From the NCBI RefSeq assembly GCF_000955805.1, contig NZ_JYOA01000003.1:702944-766943 (forward strand): 64,000 nucleotides of DNA, read 5' to 3'. Origin of the DNA: Pseudomonas sp. 21 (GTDB lineage: Bacteria; Pseudomonadota; Gammaproteobacteria; Pseudomonadales; Pseudomonadaceae). This document shows positions 1 through 9,035 of this stretch, in pieces (positions within the stretch are counted from its first letter, which is position 1; each line of letters starts with the position of its first letter). Position numbers and translations under genes: made by a program. Below the pieces are notes generated by a model, which had not been told where the DNA came from, ran no database searches, and was given only the letters and a program-made list of their open reading frames with translations.

Positions 1-297
1 GAGGACGACCTGGGTCGCCTCGGTCAGGCCGGCGGGGTAGATCAGCGGGATCAGGTAGTGCTCGATGAAGCCGCCGCTGTAGCCGTGGTCGCCGGCCAGG
101 GCGCGGAAGTGATTCTCCAGCGGCGTGAGTGGGCAATAGAGGTGGAAGAACTCCACCGCCATGCCCCAGGCCGCCGCCGGCAGGTGCAACCACGCCAGGC
201 GTGGCCAGCGCAGCACCAGCAGGCCGCCGAGCAGCACGAAGAGGATGAAGCCCAGATGGAACAGGACAACGACGTCGGCGGCCAGGCGATAGAGCAT
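1..297 (-). CDS. DUF2784 family membrane protein (3' end beyond window)
   Basis: Small integral membrane protein of the DUF2784 family, whose function is unknown. The reading frame opens at an ATG whose complement is at 295-297 and stays open for 99 codons to the window edge, so the C-terminus is missing. The N-terminus has a hydrophobic helix (VVVLFHLGFILFVLLGGLLV, about residues 9-28). It is followed by a Trp/His-rich stretch with the motif FFHLYCPLTPLENHFR, a Cys-Pro-Leu-Thr-Pro-Leu-Glu signature typical of the family. It begins 7 nt after the yehS-like stop codon, so the two genes are probably co-transcribed. Confidence 0.8.
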   Translation of the reverse strand, partial: MLYRLAADVVVLFHLGFILFVLLGGLLVLRWPRLAWLHLPAAAWGMAVEFFHLYCPLTPLENHFRALAGDHGYSGGFIEHYLIPLIYPAGLTEATQVVL

Positions 298-304
298 GTC
301 GATC

Positions 305-766
305 TCAGCGCTGCTGGCGCTGGGTCAGGCCCTTGAGGAAGTTGCGCAGCAACTGGTCGCCGCAGGGGCGGTAGTTGTTGTGGCCGGGCTTGCGGAACAG
401 CGCGCCCAGTTCCGTCTTGGTGACGATGAAGCTGACGCTGTCGAGGATCGCCAGGATGTCGTCATCGCGCAGCTCGAAGGCGACGCGCAGCTTCTTCAGG
501 GTGATGTTGTTGGTCAGCGGCAGTTCCACCGGCGGCAGCGGGCGCGATTCGTCGCGGCCACGGCGATGCACGATCAGGCCGTCGAGGAAGTGCGCCAGCA
601 CGCGGTCGCTGCACGGCTTGAAGTCCGGCTCGTCGTCGCGGGCGAGGAAGGCACCGATTTCCTCGGCACTGACGTTGAAGCCGGCCAGCGCGGTGATCTC
701 GGCGACCTGCGCATCGCGGATGTCCAGCAGGTAGCGCAGGCTGCGCAGTACGTCGTTGTTGGTCAT
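305..766 (-). CDS. DUF1456 family protein, YehS-like
   Basis: 153-residue cytoplasmic protein of the DUF1456/YehS family, biochemical role unknown. It consists of two related halves of about 70 residues. The first begins MTNNDVLRSLRYLLDI and the second LTNNITLKKLRVAFEL, and each half carries a D-D/E-x-I-L-type segment and an acidic helix, so the protein is an internal duplication. The pattern N-N-[DI]-x-L-[RK]-x-L-R at the start of both repeats is the family hallmark. It follows rimO on the minus strand, but the strong rimO terminator at 789-814 lies between them, so it may have its own promoter. The downstream DUF2784 gene starts 7 nt later. Confidence 0.85.
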   Translation of the reverse strand: MTNNDVLRSLRYLLDIRDAQVAEITALAGFNVSAEEIGAFLARDDEPDFKPCSDRVLAHFLDGLIVHRRGRDESRPLPPVELPLTNNITLKKLRVAFELRDDDILAILDSVSFIVTKTELGALFRKPGHNNYRPCGDQLLRNFLKGLTQRQQR

Positions 767-788
767 GGGCTTTCCAATAGCAGAAATG

Positions 789-814
789 AAAAGCCCCGCA
801 TCAGCGGGGCTTTT
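789..814 (-). terminator. Rho-independent terminator of rimO
   Basis: A perfect 11-bp inverted repeat (789-799 and 804-814) with a 4-nt loop, GC-rich in the centre and with four A/T pairs at each end. Read on the minus strand it lies 6 nt past the rimO stop and ends in a U run. By symmetry it could work on both strands. Confidence 0.9.
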
Positions 815-819
815 GCGGA

Positions 820-2142
820 TCAGACCAGTTCGGCCCAGAGGTCGTACTCGTCGGCGTCGGTGATGCGTACGCGCACCTTGTCGCCCGGCTTCACATCGAA
901 GCTGTCGATGTACACGGCGCCGTCGATTTCCGGGGCGTCGGCGAAGGAACGGCCGACCGCGCCTTCATCGTCCACTTCGTCGATCAGCACGTCGATTTCC
1001 TTGCCGATCTTCAGCTGCAGACGGGCAGCGGAGATCGCCTGCTGGTGCGCCATGAAGCGCTCCCAACGGTCCTGCTTGACGTCATCGGGGACGATTTCCA
1101 GGCCCAGGTCATTGGCCGGGGCGCCTTCCACCGGGGAGTACTGGAAGCAACCGACGCGGTCGAGCTGGGCTTCGGTCAGCCAGTCCAGCAGGTACTGGAA
1201 GTCTTCCTCGGTCTCGCCGGGGAAGCCGACGATGAAGGTCGAGCGGATGGTCAGCTCGGGGCAGATCTCGCGCCACTTCTTGATGCGCGCCAGGGTCTTG
1301 TCCTCGAAGGCGGGGCGCTTCATGGACTTGAGCACTTTCGGGCTGGCGTGCTGGAAGGGGATGTCCAGGTAGGGCAGCAGCTTGCCCTCGGCCATCAGCG
1401 GGATCACGTCGTCGACGTTGGGGTACGGGTAGACGTAGTGCAGGCGTACCCACACGCCCATGGAGGAGAGCGCCTGGCACAGCTCCAGCATGCGGGTCTT
1501 CACCGGCTGGCCGTCCCAGAAGTCCATCTTGTACTTCAGGTCGACGCCGTAGGCGCTGGTGTCCTGGGAGATGACCAGCAGCTCCTTCACGCCGGCCTTG
1601 ACCAGGCGCTGGGCTTCGCTGAGCACGTCACCCACCGGGCGGCTGACCAGCTTGCCGCGCATGGACGGGATGATGCAGAAGCTGCAGCTGTGGTTGCAGC
1701 CTTCGGAAATCTTCAGGTAGGCGTAGTGACGCGGGGTCAGCTTGATGCCCTGTGGCGGCACCAGGTCGATCAGCGGGTTGTGCTCGGCCTTGGGCGGGAT
1801 CACCTCGTGGACGGCATTGACCACCTGCTCGTACTGCTGCGGGCCGGTCACGGCCAGCACGCTGGGGTGCACGTCACGGATGCTGTCTTCGGCGACGCCC
1901 ATGCAGCCGGTGACGATCACCTTGCCGTTCTCGGCGATGGCTTCGCCGATGGCGTCCAGGGATTCGGCCTTGGCGCTGTCGATGAAACCGCAGGTGTTCA
2001 CCACCACCACGTCCGCGTCCTGGTAGGTGGGGACGATTTCGTACCCTTCCATGCGCAGTTGGGTGAGGATGCGTTCGGAGTCGACAGTCGCTTTCGGGCA
2101 TCCGAGCGAGACGAATCCGACTTTGGGTGTGGCGGTGGACAT
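820..2142 (-). CDS. rimO: Ribosomal protein S12 methylthiotransferase RimO
   Basis: Radical-SAM enzyme that methylthiolates a conserved aspartate of ribosomal protein S12. At 440 residues it has the normal family length. Domain order is an N-terminal UPF0004 domain with cluster-binding cysteines ([15 protein letters not shown], then NTCGF and TGCMG), a radical-SAM core with the CxxxCxxC motif in GCNHSCSFC (about residues 150-155), and a C-terminal TRAM domain ending [16 protein letters not shown]. The [10 protein letters not shown] signature separates RimO from the tRNA-modifying MiaB. The ATG at 2140-2142 precedes the conserved N-terminus directly. It diverges from kup across about 240 nt. 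As I recall, rimO and kup are also adjacent in P. aeruginosa. Confidence 0.97.
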   Translation of the reverse strand: MSTATPKVGFVSLGCPKATVDSERILTQLRMEGYEIVPTYQDADVVVVNTCGFIDSAKAESLDAIGEAIAENGKVIVTGCMGVAEDSIRDVHPSVLAVTGPQQYEQVVNAVHEVIPPKAEHNPLIDLVPPQGIKLTPRHYAYLKISEGCNHSCSFCIIPSMRGKLVSRPVGDVLSEAQRLVKAGVKELLVISQDTSAYGVDLKYKMDFWDGQPVKTRMLELCQALSSMGVWVRLHYVYPYPNVDDVIPLMAEGKLLPYLDIPFQHASPKVLKSMKRPAFEDKTLARIKKWREICPELTIRSTFIVGFPGETEEDFQYLLDWLTEAQLDRVGCFQYSPVEGAPANDLGLEIVPDDVKQDRWERFMAHQQAISAARLQLKIGKEIDVLIDEVDDEGAVGRSFADAPEIDGAVYIDSFDVKPGDKVRVRITDADEYDLWAELV

Positions 2143-2386
2143 GTGCGGCTAACCTCGAAGGGCGCGCTGGCGGCGCCTCTGATCAAAAAGTGCGCAATTC
2201 TAGCGGCGTCCCGCGCACTTGACCAGCCTCTCTGGGACAAGCTGTCGCACGCCGCCTGACAGCCCCGTCTGCCCGGTAATTCCGGGCAACAGGCTCTATA
2301 GTCAATCAGAACCTTCGAACCCGGCTCTTGCATCGACGAAAAGGTCGGAGCAGGATGCGCCGAATTTTTTTGAGGAATTTTGTTAC

Positions 2387-4291
2387 ATGTCCGATGCAAG
2401 CGCCGGCACCGTTGAGCATGAGCAGCCCCATTCCAGCTCCGCCGTCGGCCTGATGGTCGGCGCCGTGGGCGTCTGCTACGGCGATATCGGCACCAGCCCG
2501 CTGTACACCCTCAAGGAAGTCTTCGTCGGCGGTTATGGCGTACAGGCCAACCACGACGGCGTGCTCGGCGTGCTGTCGCTGATCTTCTGGTCGCTGATCT
2601 GGGTGGTGTCGATCAAGTACGTGATCTTCGTCCTGCGCGCCGACAACCAGGGCGAGGGCGGGGTGATGGCGCTTTCCGCGCTGGCCCGCCGTGCGGCCAC
2701 CGGGCGCCGCCGCCTGCAGGCGATGGTGGTGATTGCCGGCCTGATCGGCGCGGCACTTTTCTACGGCGACAGCATGATCACCCCGGCGATTTCGGTCCTC
2801 TCGGCCATCGAGGGCCTGGAGATCGCTTTCGACGGCCTGGAGCACTGGGTGGTGCCGCTGTCGCTGATCGTGCTGGTCGGCCTGTTCCTCATCCAGAAAC
2901 ACGGCACCGCGCGCATCGGCATTCTCTTCGGCCCGGTGATGGTGGCCTGGTTCGTGGCGCTGGCGGCGCTGGGCGCCTATGGCGTGTCGCGTCAGCCGGA
3001 AGTGCTGAAGGCGATGAACCCGGCCTGGGCCGTCAATTTCTTCGTCTCGCATCCGGGCATCGGCGTGGCCATCCTCGGCGCCACCGTGCTGGCGCTGACC
3101 GGCGCCGAAGCGCTGTACGCCGACATGGGCCACTTCGGCCGCAAGCCCATTGCCCGCGCCTGGTTCGCCCTGGTGCTGCCGGCGCTGGTGCTGAACTACT
3201 TCGGCCAGGGCGCGACCATCCTGGTCAACCCGGAAGCCGCGCGCAATCCCTTCTACCTGACCGCTCCGGGCTGGGCACTGGTGCCGATGGTGGCGCTGTC
3301 CACCGCGGCCACGGTGATCGCGTCCCAGGCGGTGATTTCCGGTGCCTTCTCGCTGACCCGCCAGGCTATCCAGCTCGGCTACGTGCCGCGCATGGTGATC
3401 CAGCACACCTCCAGCCATGAGCAGGGGCAGATCTACATCGGCATGGTGAACTGGGCGCTGATGGTCGGTGTGGTGCTGCTGGTGCTGGGCTTCGAGTCTT
3501 CCGCCGCGCTGGCCTCGGCTTACGGCGTGGCGGTGACCGGCACCATGCTGATGACCACGCTGCTGATGGGCGTGGTGATCTGGCTGATGTGGAAGTGGCC
3601 GCTGTGGCTGGCGATTCCGTTCTTCCTGATGATGCTGTTCGTGGACACCCTGTTCTTTACGGCGAACCTGCCCAAGGTCGTCCAGGGTGGTGCTTTCCCG
3701 GTGATCGCCGGTATGGGTCTGTTCATCCTGATGACCACCTGGAAGCGTGGTCGCCAACTGCTGGTGGATCGCCTGGACGAAGGCTCGCTGCCGCTGCCGC
3801 TGTTCATTTCCAGCATCCGCTCGCAGCCGCCGCATCGCGTGCAGGGCACTGCGGTGTTCCTCACCGCCCGCACCGACGCCGTGCCCCATGCGCTGTTGCA
3901 CAACCTGCTGCACAACCAGGTGCTGCATGAGCAGGTCGTGCTGCTAACCGTGGTCAACGAAGACAGCCCGCGGGTGACCCAGGACCGTCGCTTCGAGGTG
4001 GATGCCTACGGCGAGGGCTTCTTCCGCGTGGTGCTGCACTTCGGCTTCATGGAAGACCCGGACATCCCGCAGGCGCTCAAGCTGTGTCACCTCAACGAGC
4101 TGGACTTCAGCCCGATGCGCACCACCTACTTCCTCAGCCGCGAGACGGTGATCCCGTCCAAGCTGATCGGCATGGCGCGCTGGCGCGAGGCGCTGTTCGC
4201 CTTCCTGCTGAAGAACGCCAACGGCAACCTGCGTTACTTCAACCTGCCGCTGAACCGGGTGATCGAGCTGGGGACACAGGTGGAAATCTGA
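2387..4291 (+). CDS. kup: Low-affinity potassium uptake protein Kup
   Basis: Proton-coupled potassium importer of the KUP/HAK/KT family in the inner membrane. The chosen ATG at 2387 follows a GAGGA ribosome-binding site and gives a 634-residue protein; the open frame extends 56 codons further upstream, but those codons do not look like family sequence. The N-terminus has the family signature [19 protein letters not shown], followed by about 12 hydrophobic segments up to residue ~450 and a soluble C-terminal domain of about 150 residues. The run [12 protein letters not shown] after the second helix is also characteristic. It stands alone between rimO and a strong terminator. Confidence 0.96.
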   Translation: MSDASAGTVEHEQPHSSSAVGLMVGAVGVCYGDIGTSPLYTLKEVFVGGYGVQANHDGVLGVLSLIFWSLIWVVSIKYVIFVLRADNQGEGGVMALSALARRAATGRRRLQAMVVIAGLIGAALFYGDSMITPAISVLSAIEGLEIAFDGLEHWVVPLSLIVLVGLFLIQKHGTARIGILFGPVMVAWFVALAALGAYGVSRQPEVLKAMNPAWAVNFFVSHPGIGVAILGATVLALTGAEALYADMGHFGRKPIARAWFALVLPALVLNYFGQGATILVNPEAARNPFYLTAPGWALVPMVALSTAATVIASQAVISGAFSLTRQAIQLGYVPRMVIQHTSSHEQGQIYIGMVNWALMVGVVLLVLGFESSAALASAYGVAVTGTMLMTTLLMGVVIWLMWKWPLWLAIPFFLMMLFVDTLFFTANLPKVVQGGAFPVIAGMGLFILMTTWKRGRQLLVDRLDEGSLPLPLFISSIRSQPPHRVQGTAVFLTARTDAVPHALLHNLLHNQVLHEQVVLLTVVNEDSPRVTQDRRFEVDAYGEGFFRVVLHFGFMEDPDIPQALKLCHLNELDFSPMRTTYFLSRETVIPSKLIGMARWREALFAFLLKNANGNLRYFNLPLNRVIELGTQVEI

Positions 4292-4305
4292 TCCGCCCCT
4301 GTATG

Positions 4306-4333
4306 AAAAAGCGCGCCAATCGGCGCGCTTTTT
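4306..4333 (+). terminator. Rho-independent terminator of kup
   Basis: A perfect 12-bp stem (4306-4317 with 4322-4333) around a 4-nt loop, starting about 15 nt after the kup stop. The stem is A5-GCGCGCC on the left and its complement ending in T5 on the right, which supplies the U tract. Confidence 0.93.
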
Positions 4334-4349
4334 CGTTGGCGCGGGACCA

Positions 4350-4413
4350 CGAGCAAGCTCGCTCCTACAAAGAGCATGCCGCGCTGACCTGTAGGAGCGA
4401 GCTTGCTCGCGAA
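4350..4413. repeat. REP pair (GAGCAAGCTCGCTCCTACA family)
   Basis: Two inverted copies of a Pseudomonas REP-like unit, about 4350-4369 and 4390-4413, each itself containing the palindrome GAGCAAGCTCGC. Here the TACA ends of the two copies face each other. It sits in the kup 3' region after its terminator. Further pairs occur at 8942-9020, 37085-37150, 45984-46049 and 61722-61815, all intergenic. Confidence 0.88.
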
Positions 4414-4553
4414 CCGCTTCAATCCGGCGCTTTGGCCTGGCTCGATTGGAGGGCACGGTCATTCCTGCAGGTTGAATCAGGATCGCCCCCCGACCGCCAC
4501 CACTGGCTCGCGGGGTTTGGCCAAGACGGCCGGAGGACGATGTGCGGTGAGGC

Positions 4554-4820
4554 TCAGCCCTGGCTGGTGCTGCCGCCCCATTCGAGGAAGCGCACCTTGT
4601 GGGTCTGGCCTTCGTGATCCTGGTAGACCATGTACGCCGGCACGATGCCGACCTTGCCGGAGTTGTCGGTGCGGTGCAGAACCTTGTCGACGTCCAGGGA
4701 CATGCCGTAGTGGTATTCGGTAACCGGCAGCTCGGCGCCGGGGTTCTTGATTGCGTCCTGGGCAAAAGCCATCGGGGCGAGGCTGGAGATGACAGCCGAC
4801 ACGACAGAGGCAAGCTTCAT
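4554..4820 (-). CDS. DUF2790 family secreted protein (paralogue 1, no cysteines)
   Basis: An 88-residue predicted periplasmic or secreted protein. Residues 1-20 (MKLASVVSAVISSLAPMAFA) form a signal peptide with an AFA cleavage site. The mature part matches the DUF2790 pattern: YHYGMSLDVDKVL, then GIVPAYMVYQDHEGQTHKVRFLEWG. Its function is unknown; such proteins are common, in several copies, in Pseudomonas. A GAGGAAA ribosome-binding site lies 6 nt before the ATG. A second member sits at 36432-36695, and unlike that one this copy has no cysteine. It is a single-gene unit downstream of the ccoN/ccoQ-like pair on the same strand, about 250 nt away. Confidence 0.85.
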   Translation of the reverse strand: MKLASVVSAVISSLAPMAFAQDAIKNPGAELPVTEYHYGMSLDVDKVLHRTDNSGKVGIVPAYMVYQDHEGQTHKVRFLEWGGSTSQG

Positions 4821-5074
4821 TCTTTATTTCCTCGGTGAAGGGCCTGTGGCCCTTGAATGGGTTTGAAAGCCCCACCGGGGAGCGCTGGCATCGATGATGT
4901 CTGTCCTGGGGTCCAGACAGGACAGGGGACGATGCTTCAGGCGTCCATCAGGTGGCGGGGCACGGGAGTGATATTCCTCCTCGGGACCGCCGCCGGGAAA
5001 TTGATGTGCTTGCTAATGAAAATTGATGGAGGTGATGTGGCGCTCTGTCGCAGGCATGCCCGAAAAGTGGCGCG

Positions 5075-5305
5075 CTAGGGCTGCCAGTCACGCCAGTGCT
5101 CGCAGTCACCCTTGCAGCGACCGGGGCAGGCGCAGCCGGTGCGGCTGCGTCCCGTGGCGTTCTCCATGCGCTGGGCGGCTTCCTCGTCATCGGCGAAGGG
5201 CAGCATGCTCGCCTCTTCGATGCCGCGCTCGCGGTGCGCCCGCAGGCACCAGCCGACGCCGAAGTACAGCGCCAGCAGGCCGCACAGCCCCAGCCAGAGC
5301 GTCAT
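5075..5305 (-). CDS. Small Cys-rich membrane protein, CcoQ-like partner of orphan CcoN
   Basis: A 76-residue protein with one N-terminal membrane helix (LWLGLCGLLALYFGVGW, residues 3-19), a charged linker, and a C-terminal cluster of four cysteines, CACPGRCKGDCEHW (residues 58-71). Its ATG lies 1 nt past the ccoN stop, so translation is probably coupled. Size, single helix and position match the small CcoQ-type subunits that accompany ccoN in Pseudomonas orphan clusters. However, standard CcoQ has no such cysteine cluster, so the assignment rests mainly on context. The cysteines could bind metal or form disulfides. Confidence 0.65.
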   Translation of the reverse strand: MTLWLGLCGLLALYFGVGWCLRAHRERGIEEASMLPFADDEEAAQRMENATGRSRTGCACPGRCKGDCEHWRDWQP

Positions 5306-5306
5306 C

Positions 5307-6734
5307 TCAGGCCATCCGCTCGGCGACGCGCATCGCCTCGGGGCGCGCCTGGCGCACGGTAGCCCAGGTATTCCAGGCCATCAGCAGCATGCCGCTGAGG
5401 AACATCAGCCCGCCGGTCATGCGCACCACAAAACCGGGGTGGCTGGCCTGCAGTGCTTCGACGAAGGAATAGGTGAGCGTGCCGTCGGCGTTCACCGCCC
5501 GCCACATCAGGCCCTGGGTGATGCCGTTGACCCACATCGAGGCGATGTAGAGGACTGTGCCGATGGTGGCCAGCCAGAAGTGAGCGTTGATCAGACCGAT
5601 GCTGTGCATCTGTTCGCGACCGAAGACCTTGGGAATCAGGTGATAGAGCGAGCCGATGGAAATCATCGCCACCCAGCCCAGCGCGCCGGCATGGACGTGG
5701 CCGATGGTCCAGTCAGTGTAGTGGGACAGGGCGTTGACGGTCTTGATCGCCATCATGGGGCCCTCGAAGGTCGACATGCCGTAGAACGCCAGGGAGACCA
5801 CGAGGAAGCGCAGGATCGGGTCGGTGCGCAACTTATGCCAGGCGCCGGAGAGGGTCATCATGCCGTTGATCATCCCGCCCCAGCTGGGCGCCAGGAGGAT
5901 CAGCGACATCACCATGCCGAGGGATTGCGCCCAGTCGGGCAGGGCGGTGTAGTGCAGGTGGTGCGGGCCGGCCCAGATGTACAGGGTGATCAGCGCCCAG
6001 AAGTGGACGATGGACAGCCGGTAGGAATACACCGGGCGCCCGGCCTGCTTGGGCACGAAGTAGTACATCATCCCGAGGAAGCCGGTGGTGAGGAAGAAGC
6101 CCACGGCGTTGTGTCCGTACCACCACTGCACCATGGCATCGGTGGCGCCCGAGTACACCGGGTAGGACTTGAACCAGTCCACCGGAATGGCCAGGTGGTT
6201 GACGATGTGCAGCATCGCCGTGACCAGGATGAAGGCGGCGAAGAACCAGTTGCCCACATAGATGTGCGGCGTCTTGCGCTTCATCAGCGTGCCGAAGAAC
6301 ACCACGGCGTAGGCGACCCAGACGATGGCCATCCATACGGCGCCGGTGAACTCGATCTCGGCGTATTCCTTGGTGGTCGTGTAGCCCAGCGGCAGGCTGA
6401 TCATCATCACCACGATCAGCGCCTGCCAGCCCCAGAAGGTGAAGGCCGCGAGGCTGTCGGAAAACAGCCGCGTCTGGCAGGTGCGCTGCACCGTGTAGTA
6501 ACTGGTGGCGAACAGCGCGCAACCGCCGAAGGCGAAGATCACCAGGCTGGTGTGCAGCGGGCGCAGGCGCCCGAAACTGGTCCACGGCAGGTCCAGGTTC
6601 AGTTGCGGCCAGACCAGTTGGGAGGCGATCAGTACCCCCATGGCCATGCCGACGACGCCCCAGACCACCGTCATGATGGCGAATTGGCGAACCACCTTGT
6701 AGTTGTACGCCTGCTCCGTGCTTCTCGTGTTCAT
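5307..6734 (-). CDS. ccoN: Orphan cbb3-type cytochrome oxidase subunit I (CcoN)
   Basis: Catalytic haem-copper subunit of a cbb3-type terminal oxidase, 475 residues and about 12 membrane helices. The histidine ligands are visible: [15 protein letters not shown] for low-spin haem, [26 protein letters not shown] (including the histidine pair), and [14 protein letters not shown] for the haems. No ccoO or ccoP gene is nearby, so this is an orphan isosubunit gene like the ccoN3 and ccoN4 loci of P. aeruginosa, which swap into oxidases made from the main cco operons. The ATG at 6732-6734 precedes [18 protein letters not shown]; 25 upstream in-frame codons were dropped because they do not resemble the family. 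I looked for an ANR box (TTGAT-N4-ATCAA) upstream and saw none convincing. Confidence 0.92.
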   Translation of the reverse strand: MNTRSTEQAYNYKVVRQFAIMTVVWGVVGMAMGVLIASQLVWPQLNLDLPWTSFGRLRPLHTSLVIFAFGGCALFATSYYTVQRTCQTRLFSDSLAAFTFWGWQALIVVMMISLPLGYTTTKEYAEIEFTGAVWMAIVWVAYAVVFFGTLMKRKTPHIYVGNWFFAAFILVTAMLHIVNHLAIPVDWFKSYPVYSGATDAMVQWWYGHNAVGFFLTTGFLGMMYYFVPKQAGRPVYSYRLSIVHFWALITLYIWAGPHHLHYTALPDWAQSLGMVMSLILLAPSWGGMINGMMTLSGAWHKLRTDPILRFLVVSLAFYGMSTFEGPMMAIKTVNALSHYTDWTIGHVHAGALGWVAMISIGSLYHLIPKVFGREQMHSIGLINAHFWLATIGTVLYIASMWVNGITQGLMWRAVNADGTLTYSFVEALQASHPGFVVRMTGGLMFLSGMLLMAWNTWATVRQARPEAMRVAERMA

Positions 6735-6884
6735 GCTGGATTCCCGCTTGTGACAGAACGTCCGGGCGCACCGCTGGAGGAAAACCAGGGCGCTCCGGTG
6801 AGCGGGCAATCTAGGAAAATGCGGGCGGGGGAAACAGATTCAGATGGGCCGCTCAAATGCGTATCAGCGACCCGGCGCGCGGAT

Positions 6885-7319
6885 TCAGGCGATGTCCATG
6901 CGTCCTGCGAGGAAATGCCGCAGGCGTTCCTGCAGGTAATCCACCGCCTGTTCCTCGGCGAGGTATTCGCTGACGCGCATCAGGCGCCAGTACTGGCCTT
7001 CATCGCCGAAACGGATGGCCTCGAACTCCGCCGGCTGCAGCCGCGCCACCAGGAACCAGGCCCAGGGTGCCGGGCCGTGCGTAGCAGGGTAGCGGCGTTG
7101 CCATTCGATGCGTTGTTCGTCCAGGCGCAGGGAAAATTCTTCCTCCAGCTCGCGCAGCGCGCATTGCGCCGGCGTTTCGCCGGCTTCGCGGCCGCCACCG
7201 GGGAAGTCCCAGCAGCCGGGGTAGGGGATGCCGGGCTTGTCGTCGCGCTTGTAGACCACCAGTTGGCCGGCGTGGAACAGCGCGAGCTTGGCGCCGGTGA
7301 AGTCGTCTTCGTGCTGCAT
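6885..7319 (-). CDS. Nudix hydrolase
   Basis: A 144-residue Nudix pyrophosphohydrolase that probably cleaves a nucleoside diphosphate-linked substrate, which cannot be named from sequence. The Nudix box is present at about residues 42-63, reading GGREAGETPAQCALRELEEEF; this fits G-x5-E-x7-RE-x2-EE, with Phe replacing the last Gly. The rest is a single compact domain with WCWDFPGG-like entry to the box. It is transcribed away from rluB, and about 120 nt separate the two start codons. No partner gene suggests a pathway. Confidence 0.88.
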   Translation of the reverse strand: MQHEDDFTGAKLALFHAGQLVVYKRDDKPGIPYPGCWDFPGGGREAGETPAQCALRELEEEFSLRLDEQRIEWQRRYPATHGPAPWAWFLVARLQPAEFEAIRFGDEGQYWRLMRVSEYLAEEQAVDYLQERLRHFLAGRMDIA

Positions 7320-7440
7320 GGCTTCGTTCTCCCTGTAAGTCGACTAGTCTTTCCCGACTGCGGGCGGTGCTTTGCCGCGCACAAGCGCGTATGATGCGCG
7401 ACCTTTTTCTTCGTTGCACGACACACCGGGAGGTGCCGAG

Positions 7441-8871
7441 ATGAACGACCAGCACGAAAACACCGAACTGACCCCCGCTCCGGAAGGCGAAAAGCTGCAG
7501 AAGGTCCTGGCCCGCATGGGCGTGGGCTCGCGCCGCGACGTCGAGGCCTGGATCGAGGAAGGCCGGGTCAAGGTCAATGGCGCCGTCGCCACCCTTGGCC
7601 AGCGCGTGGGCGACCGCGATGCCATCGCCGTCGATGACCGCCTGCTCAAGCGCGAGAAGATCGAAGAGCATGTGCGCCGCGTCCTGATCTACAACAAGCC
7701 CGAGGGCGAAGTCTGCACCCGCGACGATCCGGAAGGCCGTCCGACCGTGTTCGACCGCTTGCCGCGCCTGCGCAGCGGCCGCTGGATCAACGTCGGCCGC
7801 CTGGACATCAATACCACCGGCCTGCTGATGTTCACCACCGACGGTGAGCTGGCCAACCGCCTGATGCACCCGTCCTACGAGATGGACCGCGAGTACGCCG
7901 TGCGCGTACGCGGCGAAGTCGACGAAGAGATGATCGAACGCCTGAAAGCCGGCGTGATGCTCGAAGACGGCCCCGCCAAGTTCAGCGACATCCAGGAAGC
8001 GCCCGGCGGCGAAGGCTTCAACCACTGGTACCACGTGGTGGTGATGGAAGGCCGCAACCGCGAAGTTCGCCGCCTGTGGGAATCCCAGGGCGTGATCGTC
8101 AGCCGCCTGAAGCGCGTACGCTTCGGCCCGGTGTTCCTGACCTCCGAACTGACCATGGGCCGCTACCGCGAAATGGGCCAGCGCGAGCTGGATATCCTCA
8201 GCGAGGAAGTCGGCCTGACCCCGGTCGCCCTGCCCGCCGTTTCCACCAAGACCAAGGAAAAGGTCGAGCGCCAGGAGCGCAAGCTCGGCAAGAAGCTCGC
8301 GCCCAGCGAGCGTCCGGGCCGTGGTTCGCGCACCCGCACCGAGCGCGCCGAAGGCGAGCGTCCGCAGCGTGCTCCGCGCCCGGCGGCTGGCGAGCGTCCG
8401 GCTCGTGCTTCGCGTGATGGCGACGAGCGTCCGGCTCGCGCGCCGCGCGACAGCGCTGACCGTCCCGCTCGCGCTCCACGTGATGCCGGTGATCGTCCGG
8501 CCCGTGGCCCGCGCAGCGATTCCGCTGACAGCCGTGCCCCGCGCAAGCCGCGTGACGCCGGTGGTGATCGTCCCGCTCGCGCTCCGCGTGATGCCGGCGA
8601 CCGCCCGGCCCGTGGCCCGCGTGGCGATTCGGCCGACAGCCGCGCCCCGCGCAAGCCGCGTGATGCCGGTGGTGATCGTCCTGCCCGTGGCCCGCGTAGC
8701 GATGCCGGTGAGAACCGTGCGCCGCGCAAGGCTCCGAGCGACCGTCCGGCGCGTGAAAAAGGCGCCCCGCTGGCCGAGCGTCCCGGCAGCAAGCCGGTCG
8801 CGCGCAAGCCGATCGCCAAGCGTCGTCCGCAGGCTGCCGGCGACGGCATGCGTCCGGGCTTCAAGCGCTAA
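7441..8871 (+). CDS. rluB: 23S rRNA pseudouridine synthase RluB with long repetitive tail
   Basis: Pseudouridine synthase of the RsuA/RluB/E/F family, acting on 23S rRNA (position 2605 in E. coli numbering). It has 476 residues from the ATG at 7441, which follows a GGGAGGTG site; 23 upstream in-frame codons were excluded. An S4 RNA-binding domain ([22 protein letters not shown]) covers about residues 18-75. The catalytic domain carries [26 protein letters not shown] with the active-site Asp, followed by [15 protein letters not shown]. Residues from about 285 to the end form an Arg/Pro/Ala-rich basic tail built from repeats such as [11 protein letters not shown]. One 36-residue unit is duplicated in tandem in the DNA at 8479-8694. 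Confidence 0.93.
   Translation: MNDQHENTELTPAPEGEKLQKVLARMGVGSRRDVEAWIEEGRVKVNGAVATLGQRVGDRDAIAVDDRLLKREKIEEHVRRVLIYNKPEGEVCTRDDPEGRPTVFDRLPRLRSGRWINVGRLDINTTGLLMFTTDGELANRLMHPSYEMDREYAVRVRGEVDEEMIERLKAGVMLEDGPAKFSDIQEAPGGEGFNHWYHVVVMEGRNREVRRLWESQGVIVSRLKRVRFGPVFLTSELTMGRYREMGQRELDILSEEVGLTPVALPAVSTKTKEKVERQERKLGKKLAPSERPGRGSRTRTERAEGERPQRAPRPAAGERPARASRDGDERPARAPRDSADRPARAPRDAGDRPARGPRSDSADSRAPRKPRDAGGDRPARAPRDAGDRPARGPRGDSADSRAPRKPRDAGGDRPARGPRSDAGENRAPRKAPSDRPAREKGAPLAERPGSKPVARKPIAKRRPQAAGDGMRPGFKR
8479..8694 (+). repeat. Tandem 108-bp repeat inside rluB tail
   Basis: Two adjacent in-frame copies of a 108-bp unit (8479-8586 and 8587-8694), each encoding 36 residues that start [12 protein letters not shown] and continue with [16 protein letters not shown]. 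The copies differ mostly at synonymous positions. Shorter degenerate units (RPARAPRD-type) flank them. Such repeats can expand or contract without changing frame. Confidence 0.88.
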
Positions 8872-8888
8872 GCGTCAGCGGTAAATGG

Positions 8889-8913
8889 AAAAGGGCTCCT
8901 CGGAGCCCTTTTT
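8889..8913 (+). terminator. Rho-independent terminator of rluB
   Basis: A 10-bp stem (8889-8898 with 8903-8912) around the loop CTCG, then a T run, beginning 18 nt after the rluB stop. Confidence 0.9.
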
Positions 8914-8941
8914 CTTGCCTGCGATTTGCCGGGAATCCCTG

Positions 8942-9020
8942 GTAGGAGCGAGCTTGCTCGCGAACCCGCTTGACGCCAGAGCTGCCGGGAAATCCGTTCG
9001 CGAGCAAGCTCGCTCCTACA
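8942..9020. repeat. REP pair (GAGCAAGCTCGCTCCTACA family)
   Basis: Two inverted REP units, 8942-8964 and 8997-9020, with the GCGAA ends facing inward. This orientation is opposite to that of the pairs at 4350 and 37085. It lies between the converging rluB and diguanylate cyclase genes. Confidence 0.9.
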
Positions 9021-9035
9021 GGGGGCTCTCGCTAG

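Noticed and set aside
2306-3928. A 540-codon minus-strand frame opposite kup
   Set aside because: Extreme His/Gln/Arg composition and complete overlap with kup.
6735-6884. Possible ANR/FNR box before ccoN
   Set aside because: Only half-matches to TTGAT-N4-ATCAA were seen, with neither half-site properly spaced.
8330-8790. Repeats in rluB considered as a CRISPR-like or minisatellite element
   Set aside because: The repeats are in frame, imperfect and coding, with no unique spacers of constant length.
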